A stretch of DNA of 64,000 nucleotides from Silvania hatchlandensis (GCF_025564065.1 NZ_JAMGZK010000044.1:119706-183705), one strand, 5' to 3'. Positions 26,220 through 39,065 are shown, numbered from the stretch's first letter. A program made the numbers and translations. The notes: generated from the letters alone by a model not told the origin.

Positions 26220-29200
26220 TTAGCTCAGCAGATGGAAATCATTAATCGTCACGGAGTTGGCTGCTGTCCCCGTTAACGTAATGACGTCGCCACCGCTGAG
26301 GGTTAGGGTGGTGGTGTTGTTATTGCCGGTAATCGAGACGCTGCTGGCGAACGTTGCCGCAGTAATGCCCCGGGTTTGCAGGTCGATAAAGTCCTGGCCG
26401 CCCGTCGGGTTACTGTCGAAGTCGGTGATGGTGTCGCGCCCGAAACCGACCCCGAAGACAAAGTTGTCACTGCCGCTGCCGCCGGTGAGGATGTCGTTAC
26501 CCGCGTCGCCGATCAGGATATCGTTCCCTGTGCCGCCGTTAAGAGTATCGACGCCCGCACCGCCCGCCAGGGTGTCATTCCCGGCGTCGCCCTGCAGGTT
26601 ATCGGTGCCGATTCCGCCTTCCAGATAGTCGTTGCCGAGGCCACCGATCAGCTGGTCGTTACCGTCCATGCCGAACAGCTGATCATTACCGATGCCGCCG
26701 GTGATGATGTTGTTCAGGGCGTTACCGGTACCGATAAAGTTGCCCAGTCCGGTGTAGGTCAGGACTTCAACGTTGGCGGTCAGATCGTAACTGCTGAGAC
26801 TGGTGCGGACGGTGTCATTCCCGCCGTTTGCGTTCTCCACCACGATATCGCCCGCGTTGTCGACGACATAGATATCGTCGCCAGCGCCGCCGAACATGGT
26901 GTCGGCCCCCGCGCCGCCATCGAGGGTGTCGTTTCCGGCTTCGCCGTACAGCAGGTCGTTGCCGTTGCCGCCATTCACGGTGTCGTTGCCGTCATTGCCG
27001 TGCAGTTCATCGTTGCCGTCGCCGCCGTTCAGCGTGTCATTCCCTGTGCCGCCGAGCATGAAGTCATCGCCTCCCAGCCCGGTCAGGGTGTCGTTGCCCG
27101 CACCGCCGTCCAGGTAATCGCTGCCACCGGTGCCGATAATGGCGTTCCCGCCGTTGTTGCCGACAATCAGATCCCCGACCGTCTGTGTGGCGGCAGACGT
27201 CAGCACCACGGAGGGGTTGCCTTCATCGTCGGTGACGGTGACGACCACCCGCAGGGTACGGTCAACCACGCCCTGGGTTGGGGTGTAGGTCGCCGCAGTG
27301 GCACCCGCAATGTTGACGAAGCCGAGCAGGGTGCTCATCTGCCACTGGAAGCGGAAGTTCCCCCCCGTCAGGCCATCGGCATCGGCAATGCCCGAGACCA
27401 CAGCCGTCAGCGCCATGGTGCGGGTTGGCGTCTGGTCACTGATGGTCGGCGCTCCGGTAGTGGGTTGATCGCGTGGCCCGACCGGGCTGGTAAAGGCAGA
27501 GACCAGCGACTCAGCATCGCCCATGCGGTCGGTAAAGCTGGCGGTGACCCGCAGCTGAGAGCCTGCGAGGTTGTTCGGCACCCGGAACTCCACGCCGGTG
27601 GCCTGGTTGCGCCACTCGCCGCCGATTAGCGCCTGCCAGGTGTAGGTGATCGGCAGGTTGTCCGCGAGGCCGTTGCCATCCGCCAGGTTGGAGGTGCTGA
27701 CGCGCAGCAGATCCCCCGCCGACGGGGCTTTGTTGCTGATGTCGACGTTGCCGGTGGCTTTTTGTGCCGTCACCCACAGCTGCGATTTATCGCCAAACTC
27801 CAGTTTTTCGATATTCAACAGGCGGTCGATACCGTCGTTGTCCGGCAGGGCGGCATCCGGGGTGGCGTGGTTGACCGTCAGGCTACCGTCGGCATTACGG
27901 CTGAACAGATAGTTGCTGCTGATATCCCGGTACAGCGCAATATCGGTTTCACCTTTGTTACCATCGCTGAGGATCTCGCGCACGATGTGCAGCTGGCCCG
28001 GGTTGATGGTGCCATTCAGCATCTCGAATTTGATGTCGTTCATGCTGTCGACGCTCTTAATCGCGGCCCCCTGTGCATCCCTGACTTCGATTCGCACGTT
28101 CAGCCAGGCATCGCCATCGATAATGTCATTGCCCGCCTTACCCATGATACGGTCGCTGCCGCCGCCGCCGAGGATAATGTCGGCACCGTTGTCCGGGTTA
28201 AGCACAACGCCATTGACTGCGCCATTCATCAGGGTGCTGCCGACCACCTTATCCAGCCCGGCGATCCGCGCCACGCCTTCAAGGGTCAGGTTGTTAGACA
28301 GCGGCGTGCCCTGCACCGGGGCGGTACCGAGCGGCTGATCGGTGCCGGTGAGCACATCGTCAAATTTCCAGCCCGACAGACCTTCGACCAGGTCGAAGCG
28401 GTCGCGCAGGATAAACTCCTGCTGGTTGACGAAGATCGGAATGCCCAGGTCCGAGTTGGCGGCGGTGGTATCGCCTTTGTGGATCGCCCAGTCGAAACCG
28501 GCCATCCCGTTGTTACGCTGGATGCCCGCGCCCTGGACCATGATGTCATCGCCCGCTTCGCCGTCGTAGTCGGTGTCGTTACCCTGACCGTTCAGGACGT
28601 CGTGGCCGATGAGGGTACTGTTGAAGAACAGCTCGGAGTTTTCGCCGGTCAGGGAGTCAAAGCCGTCGCCGCCTTCCAGCCAGTCGTCGCCTTCGTTGCC
28701 CATCAGCGCGTCGGCACCGGAGCCACCGAGGATGAAGTCGTTATCCAGACCGCCAAACACTTCCTGGGCATCTTCGCCGACGACAATAAAGTCCTTGCCG
28801 CTGCCGCCGAAGCTCAGGTCATTGCCGTTACCGGAGAAGATAACGTCGTTGCCGGCATCACCGTGCAGGAAGTCCGCTCCACCTACCGGCGTACCGGTGT
28901 CGGTGATAATGTCGTCCCCGTCGCCGCCGTGCACGGTATCGGCTTCGTCGCCGCCGTCGAGACGATCGTTACCGCCGTCACCCCACAGGCTGTCGATACC
29001 TTTGCCGCCAATTAAGGTGTCGTTCCCCTGTGAGCCGCCCAGCACCACGTGGCCATCACCGGCGTATTTCAGATAGGCGCCGTTTCCATCGGCTCCGGCC
29101 TCTTTACGCACCACCAGCGGAGTAAGCAGATCTTTGAGCGGATTACCCCAGGTCGGATCGACCTCGGTCTGTACGCGGGTGTTCACTTCCAGCGTGTGAT

Positions 29201-31580
29201 CCGGGGTCATGAACAGTTTGGCGTGGACGTGAGAGGAGCCGACTTCGCCCAGGTCGCTGTTACGCATCACCAGGGCGGCAAACGAGTTGGCCTCCAGCTG
29301 GTTGAGCATGTTCAGCCCCTGAGTACGGCTCAGATAGTAGAAGCGGTCCCCGTCCTGCAGCATCTCCATCTGGGTTTCAAAGACGAAGTTAAAGGTCGAG
29401 CCGAGCATGCCGCCGAACTCGTTTTTGCGCTCCGCCAGCCCGCCAATCCAGAAATCGACCATGTTCAGGCCGGTCTCTTTGGTCGCCCATGCGCCTGTGC
29501 TGTTGAAGAAGTCAAACGCATCGGCGCGGGTCGCGTCGTTGGCCGGACCAAACAGCAGGAACTCCACCGCCGCACGTTTTCCGGCGACCGTAGTGGCATC
29601 GGTGATCAACTTATGCTGACCGTAGGCGGCCATAAAGTTGATGATCGAGGCGGTGTTTTTCAGGTAATAGGCAAAATCCGACCAGCTGGTATAGGGTTTG
29701 AGCTCGCTGTTGCCCGTGATTTCAAAGAACTGTGCGCGGGCTTCGTTGAGGGTTGGCATAAAGGTGTCGCGGCCGCGGGCGATGTTGAGGGCGCCCAGGT
29801 CCAGCGGCAGGCCGACCAGGTTGTTACGCAGCGCACCGGTAATGAACTCGTCAATTTCGTTGCCGATTTGACGGGTCATCCCGCGCACGATGGCGCCAAT
29901 GGCCTGTTCATTGCTCATGTCCCCGTCGTTATCGAAGGCCAGCGGGTTGAGGAATGCCTGAATCAGTCCCAGGTCATCACTCAGCATATCGCTGTCGGTA
30001 CGGGCGACGGTTTCGGTCAGCATTGAGTGGCCGAAGCGGTACACCACGTGCGCGAACTCGGCGAAGATCGCCGGGTTGATGTCGGCGGTGGGCGAGAACA
30101 CAAACGGATCCACTGCGGGCTGGACGGCACGGCCAAACTCTTCAAACACCAGGTGCTGGTATTCCATTTCGGTGGTAAAGCGACCGGCCTGGAACAGATA
30201 TTCCCCATTCCACACCAGAGTGCTGGTGTCGGCAGGGATCTCGGTGATCTGGTGATTGGGCATCAGCCACGGGTTGATCACCGCGACATCGTTTGACGCC
30301 AGCAGGGTGGTTTTATACTGCTCTACCAGCCGGTTATGTTCGTCGTGGAATACCGAGTGTACGGCGGTCAGGCCGATGTTTTCGTTACCGCGACCATCGC
30401 CGGTGATGAAGTGCCGGTCGAGCAGTTCGTTATCGTAAGTGCCTGCTTCGGTCGTCCCGTTGATGGCACTATCGGCGTCGGTGGCCAGAACTTTTGTGGT
30501 GCCGTCAGCGAGGGTTATGAACTTCGGCACCGCCGTGTGGGCGATATCATCGAGGAAGGCATGACCGGTGCGCAGCGTGTCTGACGGTAAGACATCACCG
30601 TTGGCTTTTACCAGACCGTGGGCGGTGACAATCTGCACTTTGCCGTCGGAACTTAACATCAGGTTGCCGTAACGGTCCGTTGCCAGCAGCGGGACGTTGA
30701 AAATATCCGCGTCGGTCAGCTTGATGCCGAGAAACTCCAGGGCATGTGCTTTGACCTCGCCCCAGGTGGCGATCCCGTGCGCGCCGTTGAGCAGATGGCC
30801 GGTTGGCTCGGGTTTGCCATCAATGATGGTGAATTCGCGCAGGAATATCTGATGCGACGGATGGGAGGTGTAGGTCTGGTTCTGATCGATCCACGGGGTG
30901 GTGGTGTTCACGGTGTTATGGGTGGCATCCACTTTGGCGCGGGTCAGGATCATAAAGTTGGTCGGGGAACCTTCCACATACAGCGGATCGTCAGGCAGCA
31001 ACGGGATAAAGACGATGCCGTTGCCTTCTTTTGGGATCAGATCCAGACCGTGGTCAAAGAACTGACCGAAGAAGGTCATCCAGCCGTTAAAGGCCGGGGA
31101 TAAGCCGACATCTGGCGACAGGTTGGGAATGTTCAGGCTACCGTTTACGCTGCCGCCGCCCCCCGGGGCGTCTTTGAGATCGTTGGCCGCTTCTACCGCA
31201 GCAGGGTTTTTCGTGCTCTGGTCAGAGATGATGTTACTGATTAAGCGCGGGTCGGAGTCCGTCACCATGCTGTTCGGACCGGAGGTAGTGAGATATTTAG
31301 CCAGTTCAGGGTCGTTGCGAATGGCCTCCAGATCCAGCGGAACCAGTCGTGGCATGGTCTGGTCGGCAGAGCCGTACTTCTCCTGACCGGGTAACAGGTT
31401 ATTCCAGGTACCGTCCACGGTACGGATACCGTACGGGAGCAGCGGGTCACCCACCTCCTCACGAAGCTTGTCGCCATCGATCCCGCCATCGGCGGTGGTT
31501 GCCGACTCGGAGAGCTTGATCTGCTTCAGAATAAATTCGAGGTCGTGGAGTGTGACAGTAAAATCATATTGTTCGGCCAT
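26220..31580 (-). CDS. Secreted haem peroxidase with RTX calcium-binding repeats
   Basis: A 1,786-residue protein. Residues 1-830 or so are an animal-type haem peroxidase domain. The distal histidine motif [10 protein letters not shown] has H177. The [14 protein letters not shown] helix is present, and the proximal histidine motif [14 protein letters not shown] has H518. A first RTX block of GGxGxDxxx nonapeptides lies at about 848-990 ([20 protein letters not shown]). Then come two related beta-rich domains of about 95 residues each. A second, longer RTX block lies at about 1477-1713 ([19 protein letters not shown]). The C-terminal type I export signal region holds [12 protein letters not shown]. 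There is no Sec signal. Relatives oxidise halides or phenolics or act as surface peroxidases; the substrate here is unknown. AAAGGTAA precedes the ATG. It is first in the operon with its exporter. Confidence 0.9.
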   Translation of the reverse strand: MAEQYDFTVTLHDLEFILKQIKLSESATTADGGIDGDKLREEVGDPLLPYGIRTVDGTWNNLLPGQEKYGSADQTMPRLVPLDLEAIRNDPELAKYLTTSGPNSMVTDSDPRLISNIISDQSTKNPAAVEAANDLKDAPGGGGSVNGSLNIPNLSPDVGLSPAFNGWMTFFGQFFDHGLDLIPKEGNGIVFIPLLPDDPLYVEGSPTNFMILTRAKVDATHNTVNTTTPWIDQNQTYTSHPSHQIFLREFTIIDGKPEPTGHLLNGAHGIATWGEVKAHALEFLGIKLTDADIFNVPLLATDRYGNLMLSSDGKVQIVTAHGLVKANGDVLPSDTLRTGHAFLDDIAHTAVPKFITLADGTTKVLATDADSAINGTTEAGTYDNELLDRHFITGDGRGNENIGLTAVHSVFHDEHNRLVEQYKTTLLASNDVAVINPWLMPNHQITEIPADTSTLVWNGEYLFQAGRFTTEMEYQHLVFEEFGRAVQPAVDPFVFSPTADINPAIFAEFAHVVYRFGHSMLTETVARTDSDMLSDDLGLIQAFLNPLAFDNDGDMSNEQAIGAIVRGMTRQIGNEIDEFITGALRNNLVGLPLDLGALNIARGRDTFMPTLNEARAQFFEITGNSELKPYTSWSDFAYYLKNTASIINFMAAYGQHKLITDATTVAGKRAAVEFLLFGPANDATRADAFDFFNSTGAWATKETGLNMVDFWIGGLAERKNEFGGMLGSTFNFVFETQMEMLQDGDRFYYLSRTQGLNMLNQLEANSFAALVMRNSDLGEVGSSHVHAKLFMTPDHTLEVNTRVQTEVDPTWGNPLKDLLTPLVVRKEAGADGNGAYLKYAGDGHVVLGGSQGNDTLIGGKGIDSLWGDGGNDRLDGGDEADTVHGGDGDDIITDTGTPVGGADFLHGDAGNDVIFSGNGNDLSFGGSGKDFIVVGEDAQEVFGGLDNDFILGGSGADALMGNEGDDWLEGGDGFDSLTGENSELFFNSTLIGHDVLNGQGNDTDYDGEAGDDIMVQGAGIQRNNGMAGFDWAIHKGDTTAANSDLGIPIFVNQQEFILRDRFDLVEGLSGWKFDDVLTGTDQPLGTAPVQGTPLSNNLTLEGVARIAGLDKVVGSTLMNGAVNGVVLNPDNGADIILGGGGSDRIMGKAGNDIIDGDAWLNVRIEVRDAQGAAIKSVDSMNDIKFEMLNGTINPGQLHIVREILSDGNKGETDIALYRDISSNYLFSRNADGSLTVNHATPDAALPDNDGIDRLLNIEKLEFGDKSQLWVTAQKATGNVDISNKAPSAGDLLRVSTSNLADGNGLADNLPITYTWQALIGGEWRNQATGVEFRVPNNLAGSQLRVTASFTDRMGDAESLVSAFTSPVGPRDQPTTGAPTISDQTPTRTMALTAVVSGIADADGLTGGNFRFQWQMSTLLGFVNIAGATAATYTPTQGVVDRTLRVVVTVTDDEGNPSVVLTSAATQTVGDLIVGNNGGNAIIGTGGSDYLDGGAGNDTLTGLGGDDFMLGGTGNDTLNGGDGNDELHGNDGNDTVNGGNGNDLLYGEAGNDTLDGGAGADTMFGGAGDDIYVVDNAGDIVVENANGGNDTVRTSLSSYDLTANVEVLTYTGLGNFIGTGNALNNIITGGIGNDQLFGMDGNDQLIGGLGNDYLEGGIGTDNLQGDAGNDTLAGGAGVDTLNGGTGNDILIGDAGNDILTGGSGSDNFVFGVGFGRDTITDFDSNPTGGQDFIDLQTRGITAATFASSVSITGNNNTTTLTLSGGDVITLTGTAANSVTINDFHLLS

Positions 31581-32735
31581 AAATAATTACCTTTGCTTGA
31601 TTTGCTATCATCTTTCTTTTTGCCGCCGAAGGGGCGTCAGAAAAGAATGCACCGGTTCATGCTGAGTGAAAGGTCTGTTTATGATTGCATTAATATGCTC
31701 CCTGTTAAGTCGTTAATGGCAATGCCCTTTTGCCCAATATAATTTGGGTTACGGGAATATGCGTTTGGGTAAGTTTATTTATCGCGTCAGTGGGCGAGAT
31801 AAATAAAATCACAAACCGACTCGGCTCTTTGAACGACAGGACGCCTTCAAAGCGGCAGGGTTGTTGATAATGACAATTGTTTAGCAATGCTTAATTTGTG
31901 TTTAGAATTGTTATCACATGTTACGGGTGGGCTATGGAGATAACTATGGAGGGTCTTTACCTTCCCACAATAATACTTTTTTATGAGCCAGAGATATATT
32001 CGAGGTTTAGCTTAAGGCGTGAGTGTGTATATTGATTTTCGTGCTAATTAAAAACCGTGACAGGTTAATGTAAAACAAGGGATATGTTGAGGGGGCAACA
32101 CACAGGCCAGCAATGGCGGTGCCTGTGGCGCGATGAGGTTGTACGCGCAGGACGAAAAATAAACCGTTCTGACTGTCTTTTTTCTGTAACAAACCCGCTA
32201 TGCTTAGTCGGATGTTCAATCCGCTAATTGGGCGATGAGAGGTTAGCGTGGTTGTTGTGTTTATTTTTTAAATTCTGTACGCATTAAAGTTAGTTGTACA
32301 TTTATGGCTTTTGAATGGTTTATTTTCTGGGGAATAAAATGGCAACGTAATGGGTTTTCTTTTTTAAATTAAATCCTCATTGCAGCGTGGGGCGGGATAA
32401 ACATGCCGGTCGTGATGTAGGGTGATTTTGAACGGATGGTCAAAATAACGACAGCCGGTTTTTCTACGTCTGAAGTATGAGTTTTTATAGTGGTTGTTTT
32501 ATTGTTCCGCTCTCAGCGAGCATTTCTTTGGTGTGAGATTAATTAAGGGGATTAATGATTAATCCTGTCAGCATTTCATCACAACGTGCAGGTTTGCAGG
32601 AGGGGAAAGCAGGGGACGTTGCCACTCATCAGCATTGGCCTGTTGTTGTCGCGGTTTCATTACGATAACCCCTGCCAGAAACAGCGGTTTTATGATAAAA
32701 CACTTCTTATCTCAACTTATTAGCTTAAAGCGTTT
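31581..32735. other. Divergent AT-rich intergenic region, no gene seen
   Basis: These 1,155 bases separate the peroxidase operon (minus) from nanR (plus) and must hold both promoters. The sequence is clearly more AT-rich than its flanks. The longest open frames (60-70 codons) have no recognisable features and poor ribosome sites. A small RNA cannot be excluded. Confidence 0.6.
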
Positions 32736-33521
32736 ATGACTCAGTCCAGCGAAAAACAGGCACCAACCACCTCTGACACCATTGGGCGTGCGTTGCGTCG
32801 TCGTCCGCTGGCGCGCAAAAAATTGTCCGACATGGTAGAAGAAGAGCTGGAGCAGATGATCCGTCGCCGCGAGTTTGCGGAAGGGGAGCAGCTTCCTTCT
32901 GAACGTGAGCTGATGGCGTTTTTCAATGTCGGTCGCCCCTCGGTTCGTGAAGCGCTGGCTGCATTAAAACGCAAAGGCCTGGTACAGATCCAGAACGGTG
33001 AGCGCGCCCGTATTTCACGTCCGTCTGCGGATACCATCATCAGTGAGCTCTCCGGTATGGCGAAAGACTTTCTTGCCCACCCGGGTGGGATTGCGCATTT
33101 CGAACAACTACGTCTGTTCTTTGAATCCAGCCTGGTACGTCATGCCGCGCAGCATGCAAGCGATGAACAGATTGCACTGCTGGAAAAAGCGCTGGAGCTG
33201 AACAGCCAGTCCCTGGATGACAACGCCCTGTTTATCCGTTCTGATGTCGAATTTCACCGCGTGCTGGCAGAAATCCCCAACAACCCTATCTTTATGGCCA
33301 TCCATGTCGCCTTGATCGACTGGCTGATCGCTGCCCGCCCCGCCGTACCTGAAGAGGCATTGCGCGAGCACAATAACACCAGTTATCAACAGCATATTGG
33401 GATCTTCAACGCCATCCGCAGCCAGGATCCGGATGCGGCTGAACGCGCGTTGCAAACCCACCTCAACAGCGTTTTCGCCACCTGGCACGCCTTCGAACAA
33501 AATAAAAAGCGACGCAAGTAA
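32736..33521 (+). CDS. nanR: Sialic acid operon regulator NanR (GntR/FadR family)
   Basis: A 261-residue repressor that responds to N-acetylneuraminate. The N-terminal winged helix ([40 protein letters not shown]) and the C-terminal FCD domain with its metal-ligand helices ([26 protein letters not shown]) match E. coli NanR over nearly the full length. Only the first 20 residues or so differ. It precedes the nan operon on the same strand, and the GGTATA operators lie just after it. The stretch upstream shows no GGTATA array. Confidence 0.95.
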   Translation: MTQSSEKQAPTTSDTIGRALRRRPLARKKLSDMVEEELEQMIRRREFAEGEQLPSERELMAFFNVGRPSVREALAALKRKGLVQIQNGERARISRPSADTIISELSGMAKDFLAHPGGIAHFEQLRLFFESSLVRHAAQHASDEQIALLEKALELNSQSLDDNALFIRSDVEFHRVLAEIPNNPIFMAIHVALIDWLIAARPAVPEEALREHNNTSYQQHIGIFNAIRSQDPDAAERALQTHLNSVFATWHAFEQNKKRRK

Positions 33522-33588
33522 CCCCTCGATCATTTAGTGAACTGGATCGCGTTCCGCGTATTTCGACAGCGCTCATTTTTTTCTGTCT

Positions 33589-33611
33589 GGTATAACAGGT
33601 ATAAAGGTCTA
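33589..33611 (+). promoter_or_regulatory. NanR operator: three GGTATA-type repeats
   Basis: GGTATA at 33589-33594 and 33598-33603, then GGTCTA at 33606-33611, lie 36-58 bases before the nanA start. NanR is known to bind tandem GGTATA repeats at the nanA promoter. The uneven spacing (9 then 8 bases) and the third imperfect repeat are seen directly. Confidence 0.8.
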
Positions 33612-33646
33612 TAGTCATAACATCATCACAACATATCGAGGTCTCT

Positions 33647-34546
33647 ATGTCAGTTACGCTTAAAGGGGTTATGCCTGCTCTGCTTACTCCGTTCGATCGT
33701 CAGCAGCAGCTTGATACCAAAAGCCTGCGACAGCTGGTGCAGTTCAATATTGCGCAGGGCGTTGATGGCCTGTACGTCGGGGGATCAACCGGCGAAGCCT
33801 TCGTGCAAAACAGCGCTGAACGTCAGGAAGTGCTTGAAATTGTTGCTGAAGAAGCGAAAGGGAAAATAACGCTGATTGCCCATGTTGGGACAGTCAGCAC
33901 CCACGAAAGCCAGCAACTGGCGAAAGCCGCCAGCCGGGCGGGCTATCACGCGGTGTCTGCCGTCACGCCCTTTTATTACCCTTTCAGTTTTGAAGAGCAT
34001 TGCGATCACTATCGTGGAATTATTGATGCTGCGGATGGGTTGCCGATGGTGGTGTACAACATCCCGGCGCTGAGCGGCGTCAAACTGTCTCTGGATCAGA
34101 TCAACACCCTGGTGACCTTACCGGGCGTCGGTGCGCTGAAACAAACGTCCGGGGATCTGTATCAGATGGAGCAGATCCGCCGGGCGCATCCGGATCTGGT
34201 GCTGTACAACGGCTATGACGAGATCTTCGCTTCCGGCCTGCTGGCAGGCGCGGACGGCGGGATCGGCAGTACCTATAACATTATGGGGTGGCGTTACCAG
34301 GCGATTGTAAAAGCGCTGAAGGAAGGGGATATCGCCAGCGCGCAAGCGATCCAGGCGAAATGTAATGCGGTGATTGATCAGCTGATCAAGGTCGGCGTGT
34401 TCCGTGGCCTGAAAACCGTTCTGCATTACATGGATGTCATTGATGTGCCGCTGTGCCGTAAACCCTTTGCGCCGGTCGATGAGAAATATCTGCCAGAACT
34501 CCGGGAATTAGCGCAGCAGCTCCAGCAAGAAAAAGCACAACACTAA
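33647..34546 (+). CDS. nanA: N-acetylneuraminate lyase
   Basis: Cleaves sialic acid (Neu5Ac) to N-acetylmannosamine and pyruvate in the cytoplasm, the first catabolic step. The 299-residue TIM-barrel protein of the DHDPS family keeps the Schiff-base lysine K165 (GALKQTSGD), the catalytic tyrosine Y137 ([10 protein letters not shown]) and the pyruvate-binding GGSTGE loop at residues 45-50. E. coli NanA has 297 residues. It is the first structural gene behind the NanR operators. Confidence 0.96.
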   Translation: MSVTLKGVMPALLTPFDRQQQLDTKSLRQLVQFNIAQGVDGLYVGGSTGEAFVQNSAERQEVLEIVAEEAKGKITLIAHVGTVSTHESQQLAKAASRAGYHAVSAVTPFYYPFSFEEHCDHYRGIIDAADGLPMVVYNIPALSGVKLSLDQINTLVTLPGVGALKQTSGDLYQMEQIRRAHPDLVLYNGYDEIFASGLLAGADGGIGSTYNIMGWRYQAIVKALKEGDIASAQAIQAKCNAVIDQLIKVGVFRGLKTVLHYMDVIDVPLCRKPFAPVDEKYLPELRELAQQLQQEKAQH

Positions 34547-34556
34547 AACAAAAACA

Positions 34557-34578
34557 GATGCCGGGACTGACCGGCATC
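34557..34578 (+). terminator. Intercistronic hairpin between nanA and nanT
   Basis: GATGCCGG and CCGGCATC form a perfect 8-base stem around a 6-base loop, directly after nanA. No T run follows, so it more likely stabilises the nanA part of the message or attenuates than fully terminates. Confidence 0.45.
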
Positions 34579-34634
34579 GCTGTACCTGTATCCTACAAAA
34601 ACAGCGTATGGGTTTACCCATTGCGGAGACTGAC

Positions 34635-36125
34635 ATGAATACAATGACACAAAATGTCCCGTGGTATCGTTGCCTTAACCGTCAGCAGTGGCGGGCATTT
34701 ACTGCCGCCTGGGTAGGTTATGTTCTTGATGGTTTCGATTTTGTCCTGATTGCCCTCGTATTAACCGATATCAAGACCGAGTTTGGTCTGACGACCCTCC
34801 ACGCCGCGAGTCTTATCTCCGCGGCCTTTATTTCCCGCTGGTTCGGCGGCCTGATGCTGGGGGCGATGGGCGATCGCTACGGTCGTCGTCTGGCGATGGT
34901 CAGCAGTATTGTGCTGTTTTCCGTGGGCACGCTGGCCTGTGGCCTGGCCCAGGGTTATACCACCATGTTTATTGCCCGCCTGATCATCGGTATGGGGATG
35001 GCGGGAGAGTATGGCTCCAGCGCGACCTATGTGATTGAAAGCTGGCCGAAAAAGCTGCGCAATAAAGCCAGCGGCTTTTTAATTTCCGGGTTCTCCGTCG
35101 GCGCGGTGATTGCGGCCCAGGTGTATAGCCTGGTGGTGCCGGAATGGGGCTGGCGCGCGCTGTTCTTCATTGGCATTCTGCCGATTATTTTTGCGCTCTG
35201 GCTGCGAAAAAACATTCCCGAAGCCGAAGACTGGAAAGAAAACCACCAGGGCAAAGCACCGGTTAAAACCATGGTGGATATTCTTTATCGCGGCGAACAT
35301 CGCGTCATCAATATCATCATGACCCTGGTGGCCGGTATTGCCCTGTGGTTCTGCTTCGCCGGTCAGTTAAACAATGCTGCCATTGTGGCGGTGCTTGGCC
35401 TGCTGTGCGCCGGGATCTTCGTCAGCTTTATGGTGCAGAGTAACGGTAAACGCTGGCCGACCGGCGTCACGCTGATGGTTGTGGTGCTGTTTGCCTTCTT
35501 ATATTCCTGGCCTATCCAGGCCCTGTTACCCACCTATCTGAAAACCGACCTGGCATACGATCCGGCCACCGTCGCGCAGGTGCTGTTCTTCAGCGGTTTT
35601 GGTGCCGCGGCGGGCTGCTGTGTGGGCGGCTTCCTCGGCGACTGGGTCGGGACACGCAAAGCCTACGTTTATAGCCTGCTGGCCTCCCAGCTGCTGATCA
35701 TTCCGGTATTTGCCATTGGCGGAAGCAACGTCTGGGTGCTGGGTCTGCTGCTGTTCTTCCAGCAGATGCTCGGCCAGGGGATCTCCGGGATCCTGCCTAA
35801 ACTGATCGGCGGGTATTTTGATACTGAGCAGCGTGCGGCCGGGCTTGGGTTTACCTATAACGTTGGCGCATTAGGTGGGGCATTAGCCCCGGTGCTGGGG
35901 GCATTTATCGCCCAGCGTCTCGATCTGGGCACCGCACTGTGTTCCCTGTCGTTTAGCCTGACCTTTGTCGTCATCCTGCTGATTGGCTTTGATATGCCGT
36001 CCCGCGTTCAGCGCTGGCTGCACCCTGAAGCGCTCCGTACCCATGATGCCATCGACGGCAAACCCCTTAGTGGCGCCATGACTGCAAGTAAAAGCACACG
36101 CCAGCTGGTCAAAACTAAAATATAA
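34635..36125 (+). CDS. nanT: Sialic acid:proton symporter NanT
   Basis: A 496-residue major facilitator superfamily transporter that imports Neu5Ac with a proton across the inner membrane. Length and most residues match E. coli NanT, including the [16 protein letters not shown] first helix, the [10 protein letters not shown] loop between helices 2 and 3, and [19 protein letters not shown] 34635 follows GGAG at a good distance and restores the E. coli length; an upstream in-frame ATG at 34608 is poorer. Confidence 0.95.
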   Translation: MNTMTQNVPWYRCLNRQQWRAFTAAWVGYVLDGFDFVLIALVLTDIKTEFGLTTLHAASLISAAFISRWFGGLMLGAMGDRYGRRLAMVSSIVLFSVGTLACGLAQGYTTMFIARLIIGMGMAGEYGSSATYVIESWPKKLRNKASGFLISGFSVGAVIAAQVYSLVVPEWGWRALFFIGILPIIFALWLRKNIPEAEDWKENHQGKAPVKTMVDILYRGEHRVINIIMTLVAGIALWFCFAGQLNNAAIVAVLGLLCAGIFVSFMVQSNGKRWPTGVTLMVVVLFAFLYSWPIQALLPTYLKTDLAYDPATVAQVLFFSGFGAAAGCCVGGFLGDWVGTRKAYVYSLLASQLLIIPVFAIGGSNVWVLGLLLFFQQMLGQGISGILPKLIGGYFDTEQRAAGLGFTYNVGALGGALAPVLGAFIAQRLDLGTALCSLSFSLTFVVILLIGFDMPSRVQRWLHPEALRTHDAIDGKPLSGAMTASKSTRQLVKTKI

Positions 36126-36136
36126 ACGGAGTGGAT

Positions 36137-36189
36137 ATGTCATTTCTTGATGCGTTGGATGCAAAAGTGCAGGCCCAGGGAGCAACAAA

Positions 36190-36193
<4 letters not shown>
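36137..36193 (+). pseudogene. nanE: 18-codon remnant of nanE (ManNAc-6-phosphate epimerase)
   Basis: Between nanT and nanK, GGAG and an ATG open a frame reading [15 protein letters not shown], then three codons and TGA. This parallels the start of E. coli NanE (MSLLAQLDQKI), and the ribosome site is intact. The remaining 210 or so codons are missing. The stop overlaps the nanK start as ATGA. NanE converts N-acetylmannosamine-6-phosphate to N-acetylglucosamine-6-phosphate, so the operon as written lacks that step. The match is short, so homology rests on position plus about 11 similar residues. Confidence 0.65.
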
Positions 36194-37523
<1,330 letters not shown>

Positions 37524-37534
37524 ATGTGCTGCAT

Positions 37535-37562
37535 AAAAAAAGCCCGCCGTGCGGGCTTTTAA
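37535..37562. terminator. Bidirectional terminator between nanQ and the RIO kinase gene
   Basis: AGCCCGC (37541-37547) and GCGGGCT (37551-37557) form a stem with a 3-base loop. Seven A precede it and four T follow, so it can end transcription from both converging genes. Confidence 0.8.
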
Positions 37563-37575
37563 TACTTCACTTCTT

Positions 37576-38430
37576 TTACTCGTCGTCGCGTTCTTTCGCC
37601 GCCCGCTGGCGTTCATAATACTCGTCTTCAGCGGTGATGATTTCATCCATCAGCGAGTCCATATCCACATCATGAAGTTCTTCGACAAACAGCCCGGTCA
37701 GCGGGGTTTCTGGCGTTAACTTGCCGTCTTCATACAGCATCCAGATCTCTTTCGCGTAGCGCGTTTTCAGCAGCTGCGGGGCGAACTGACCGTAATAGGC
37801 GGTGATGTTATTCACATCGCGTTCAAACATGGATTCAGCATGGTTGTTGGCGGCGGCATCCACCGCCTGCGGCAGGTCGATAATCACCGGCCCCTGGGCA
37901 TCCAGCAGCACGTTAAACTCGGACAGATCGCCATGCACGATACCGGCGCACAGCATGCGCACAATGTTGCGGATCATCGCATCGAAATCCGCAACCGCGT
38001 TCTCTTCGCTCAGGGTAACGTCGCTCAGACGAGGGGCGACCGCGCCTTCGGCATCGGTGACCAGCTCCATCAGCAGCACGCCGTCCAGACACATGTGAGG
38101 CTGAGGGACGCGCACGCCAGCATTCGCCAGGCGGAATAACGCATCGACCTCGGCCGTGTGCCAGACCTCTTCCTGTTGTTTACGGCCGAACTTTGAGCCT
38201 TTTTGCATCGCGCGCGCATTACGCGTATTACGGACTTTACGTCCTTCCTGGTACTGCACGGCCTGCTTGAAGCTGCGCTGTGACGCTTCCTTGTACACTT
38301 TGGCACACTGAATATTGTCACCGCACAGCACGGTGTACACGTCGGCTTCCTTGCCGCTTTTCAGGCGTTGAAGCACGGCGTCGATCAGGCCGTCATCGAC
38401 CAGGGGTTGGAGTCTGTTTGGGATTTTCAT
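37576..38430 (-). CDS. RIO1-type serine protein kinase
   Basis: A 284-residue atypical kinase of the RIO family. The nucleotide site (KSGKEADVYTVL, then CAKVYKE with the catalytic lysine) lies near residues 25-50. The catalytic loop HGDLSEFNVLLD and the metal-binding IIDLPQAVD stretch are intact, so an active enzyme is expected. Bacterial relatives such as Pseudomonas PA4780 are autophosphorylating kinases; the substrate here is unknown. The start at MKIPNRLQPLV (38430) is the conserved family start; a 15-residue upstream extension lacks a ribosome site. The stretch 38476-38689 between this gene and the next holds nothing recognisable. Confidence 0.85.
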   Translation of the reverse strand: MKIPNRLQPLVDDGLIDAVLQRLKSGKEADVYTVLCGDNIQCAKVYKEASQRSFKQAVQYQEGRKVRNTRNARAMQKGSKFGRKQQEEVWHTAEVDALFRLANAGVRVPQPHMCLDGVLLMELVTDAEGAVAPRLSDVTLSEENAVADFDAMIRNIVRMLCAGIVHGDLSEFNVLLDAQGPVIIDLPQAVDAAANNHAESMFERDVNNITAYYGQFAPQLLKTRYAKEIWMLYEDGKLTPETPLTGLFVEELHDVDMDSLMDEIITAEDEYYERQRAAKERDDE

Positions 38431-38689
38431 GCGGCTTTTATACCTTATTTGCGCCGCTTTTCGTATCACTAACACGCAAAATTAATGCAGGCTTTTTATT
38501 CAGCTGAGGGGATGACGGGATTCAGTGCGGTGTAAACGAAACGCATCTTTTATCTGCGTGAATTTATGACAGGGCGAGGGCAGTACGGAGTGATGATAAT
38601 CGCCTTAATAGTCATAATAATTAACGGGGTATCAGGAGAGTGACATTCCCGGACTGTGGGATCCGGGAGAGTGGTTTCGTGCCCATCTG

Positions 38690-38932
38690 TTACTCGTCAG
38701 CGAGCCACATCTCGGCTTCTTCAAACATTTCCTGAACAGCACGGCTGATTTGTTCTTTCTCATGCTTACTGGCATCGGTGTTGATGCCCGGCAGCGTCAT
38801 CATCGGCTTAACGCGCACCTCGGCATCGGGGAAGATGCGATGCACCCGCTTGGCCAATTCGTTCAGGATGCGCTCTTTCGCGCCAGGCAGTCCTTCAAAG
38901 TTGCGTTTGTCATATACCAGCTCGACGAACAT
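38690..38932 (-). CDS. DinI-like SOS-response protein
   Basis: An 80-residue protein of the DinI family, which binds RecA filaments and tunes the SOS response. The layout agrees with DinI: an N-terminal strand (MFVELVYDKRN), a helix (AKERILNELAKRVHRIFPDA), a strand (EVRVKPM), and an acidic C-terminal helix (KEQISRAVQEMFEEAEMWLA). Such variants are common in prophages (Tum or DinI-like). The LexA box in its promoter supports SOS control. Confidence 0.85.
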   Translation of the reverse strand: MFVELVYDKRNFEGLPGAKERILNELAKRVHRIFPDAEVRVKPMMTLPGINTDASKHEKEQISRAVQEMFEEAEMWLADE

Positions 38933-38968
38933 GGGTTTGTGATCCTAAGTGTAGTGGGTAGGAGTGTA

Positions 38969-38996
38969 GTTATACTGTGTTTTTATCCAGCGTCAA
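38969..38996 (-). promoter_or_regulatory. SOS promoter with LexA box for the dinI-like gene
   Basis: On the minus strand TTGACG (38996-38991) and TATAAC (38974-38969) are 16 bases apart. The spacer is exactly a LexA site (CTG-N10-CAG, 38990-38975). LexA bound there would block the promoter completely. Confidence 0.85.
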
Positions 38997-39027
38997 GGGG
39001 GTGGGGCATGTTAGGCGTAATAGGGGC

Positions 39028-39065
39028 ACAAAAAAGCCCGCCAGGCTTGCGCCGTGCGGGCTTTC
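39028..39065 (-). terminator. Terminator of the tmRNA gene
   Basis: On the minus strand AAAGCCCGC, a 14-base arm and loop region, and GCGGGCTTTTTT form a strong hairpin with a T run. It lies about 45 bases past the tmRNA 3' end. Confidence 0.75.

Noticed and set aside
26376..30026. Plus-strand frames of 300-420 codons opposite the RTX peroxidase gene
   Set aside because: They overlay regular GGxGxD repeats and the conserved peroxidase domain on the other strand and show no domain of their own.
32007..32219. A 70-codon minus-strand frame in the peroxidase-nanR gap
   Set aside because: No good ribosome site or similarity that I recognise; best treated as chance.
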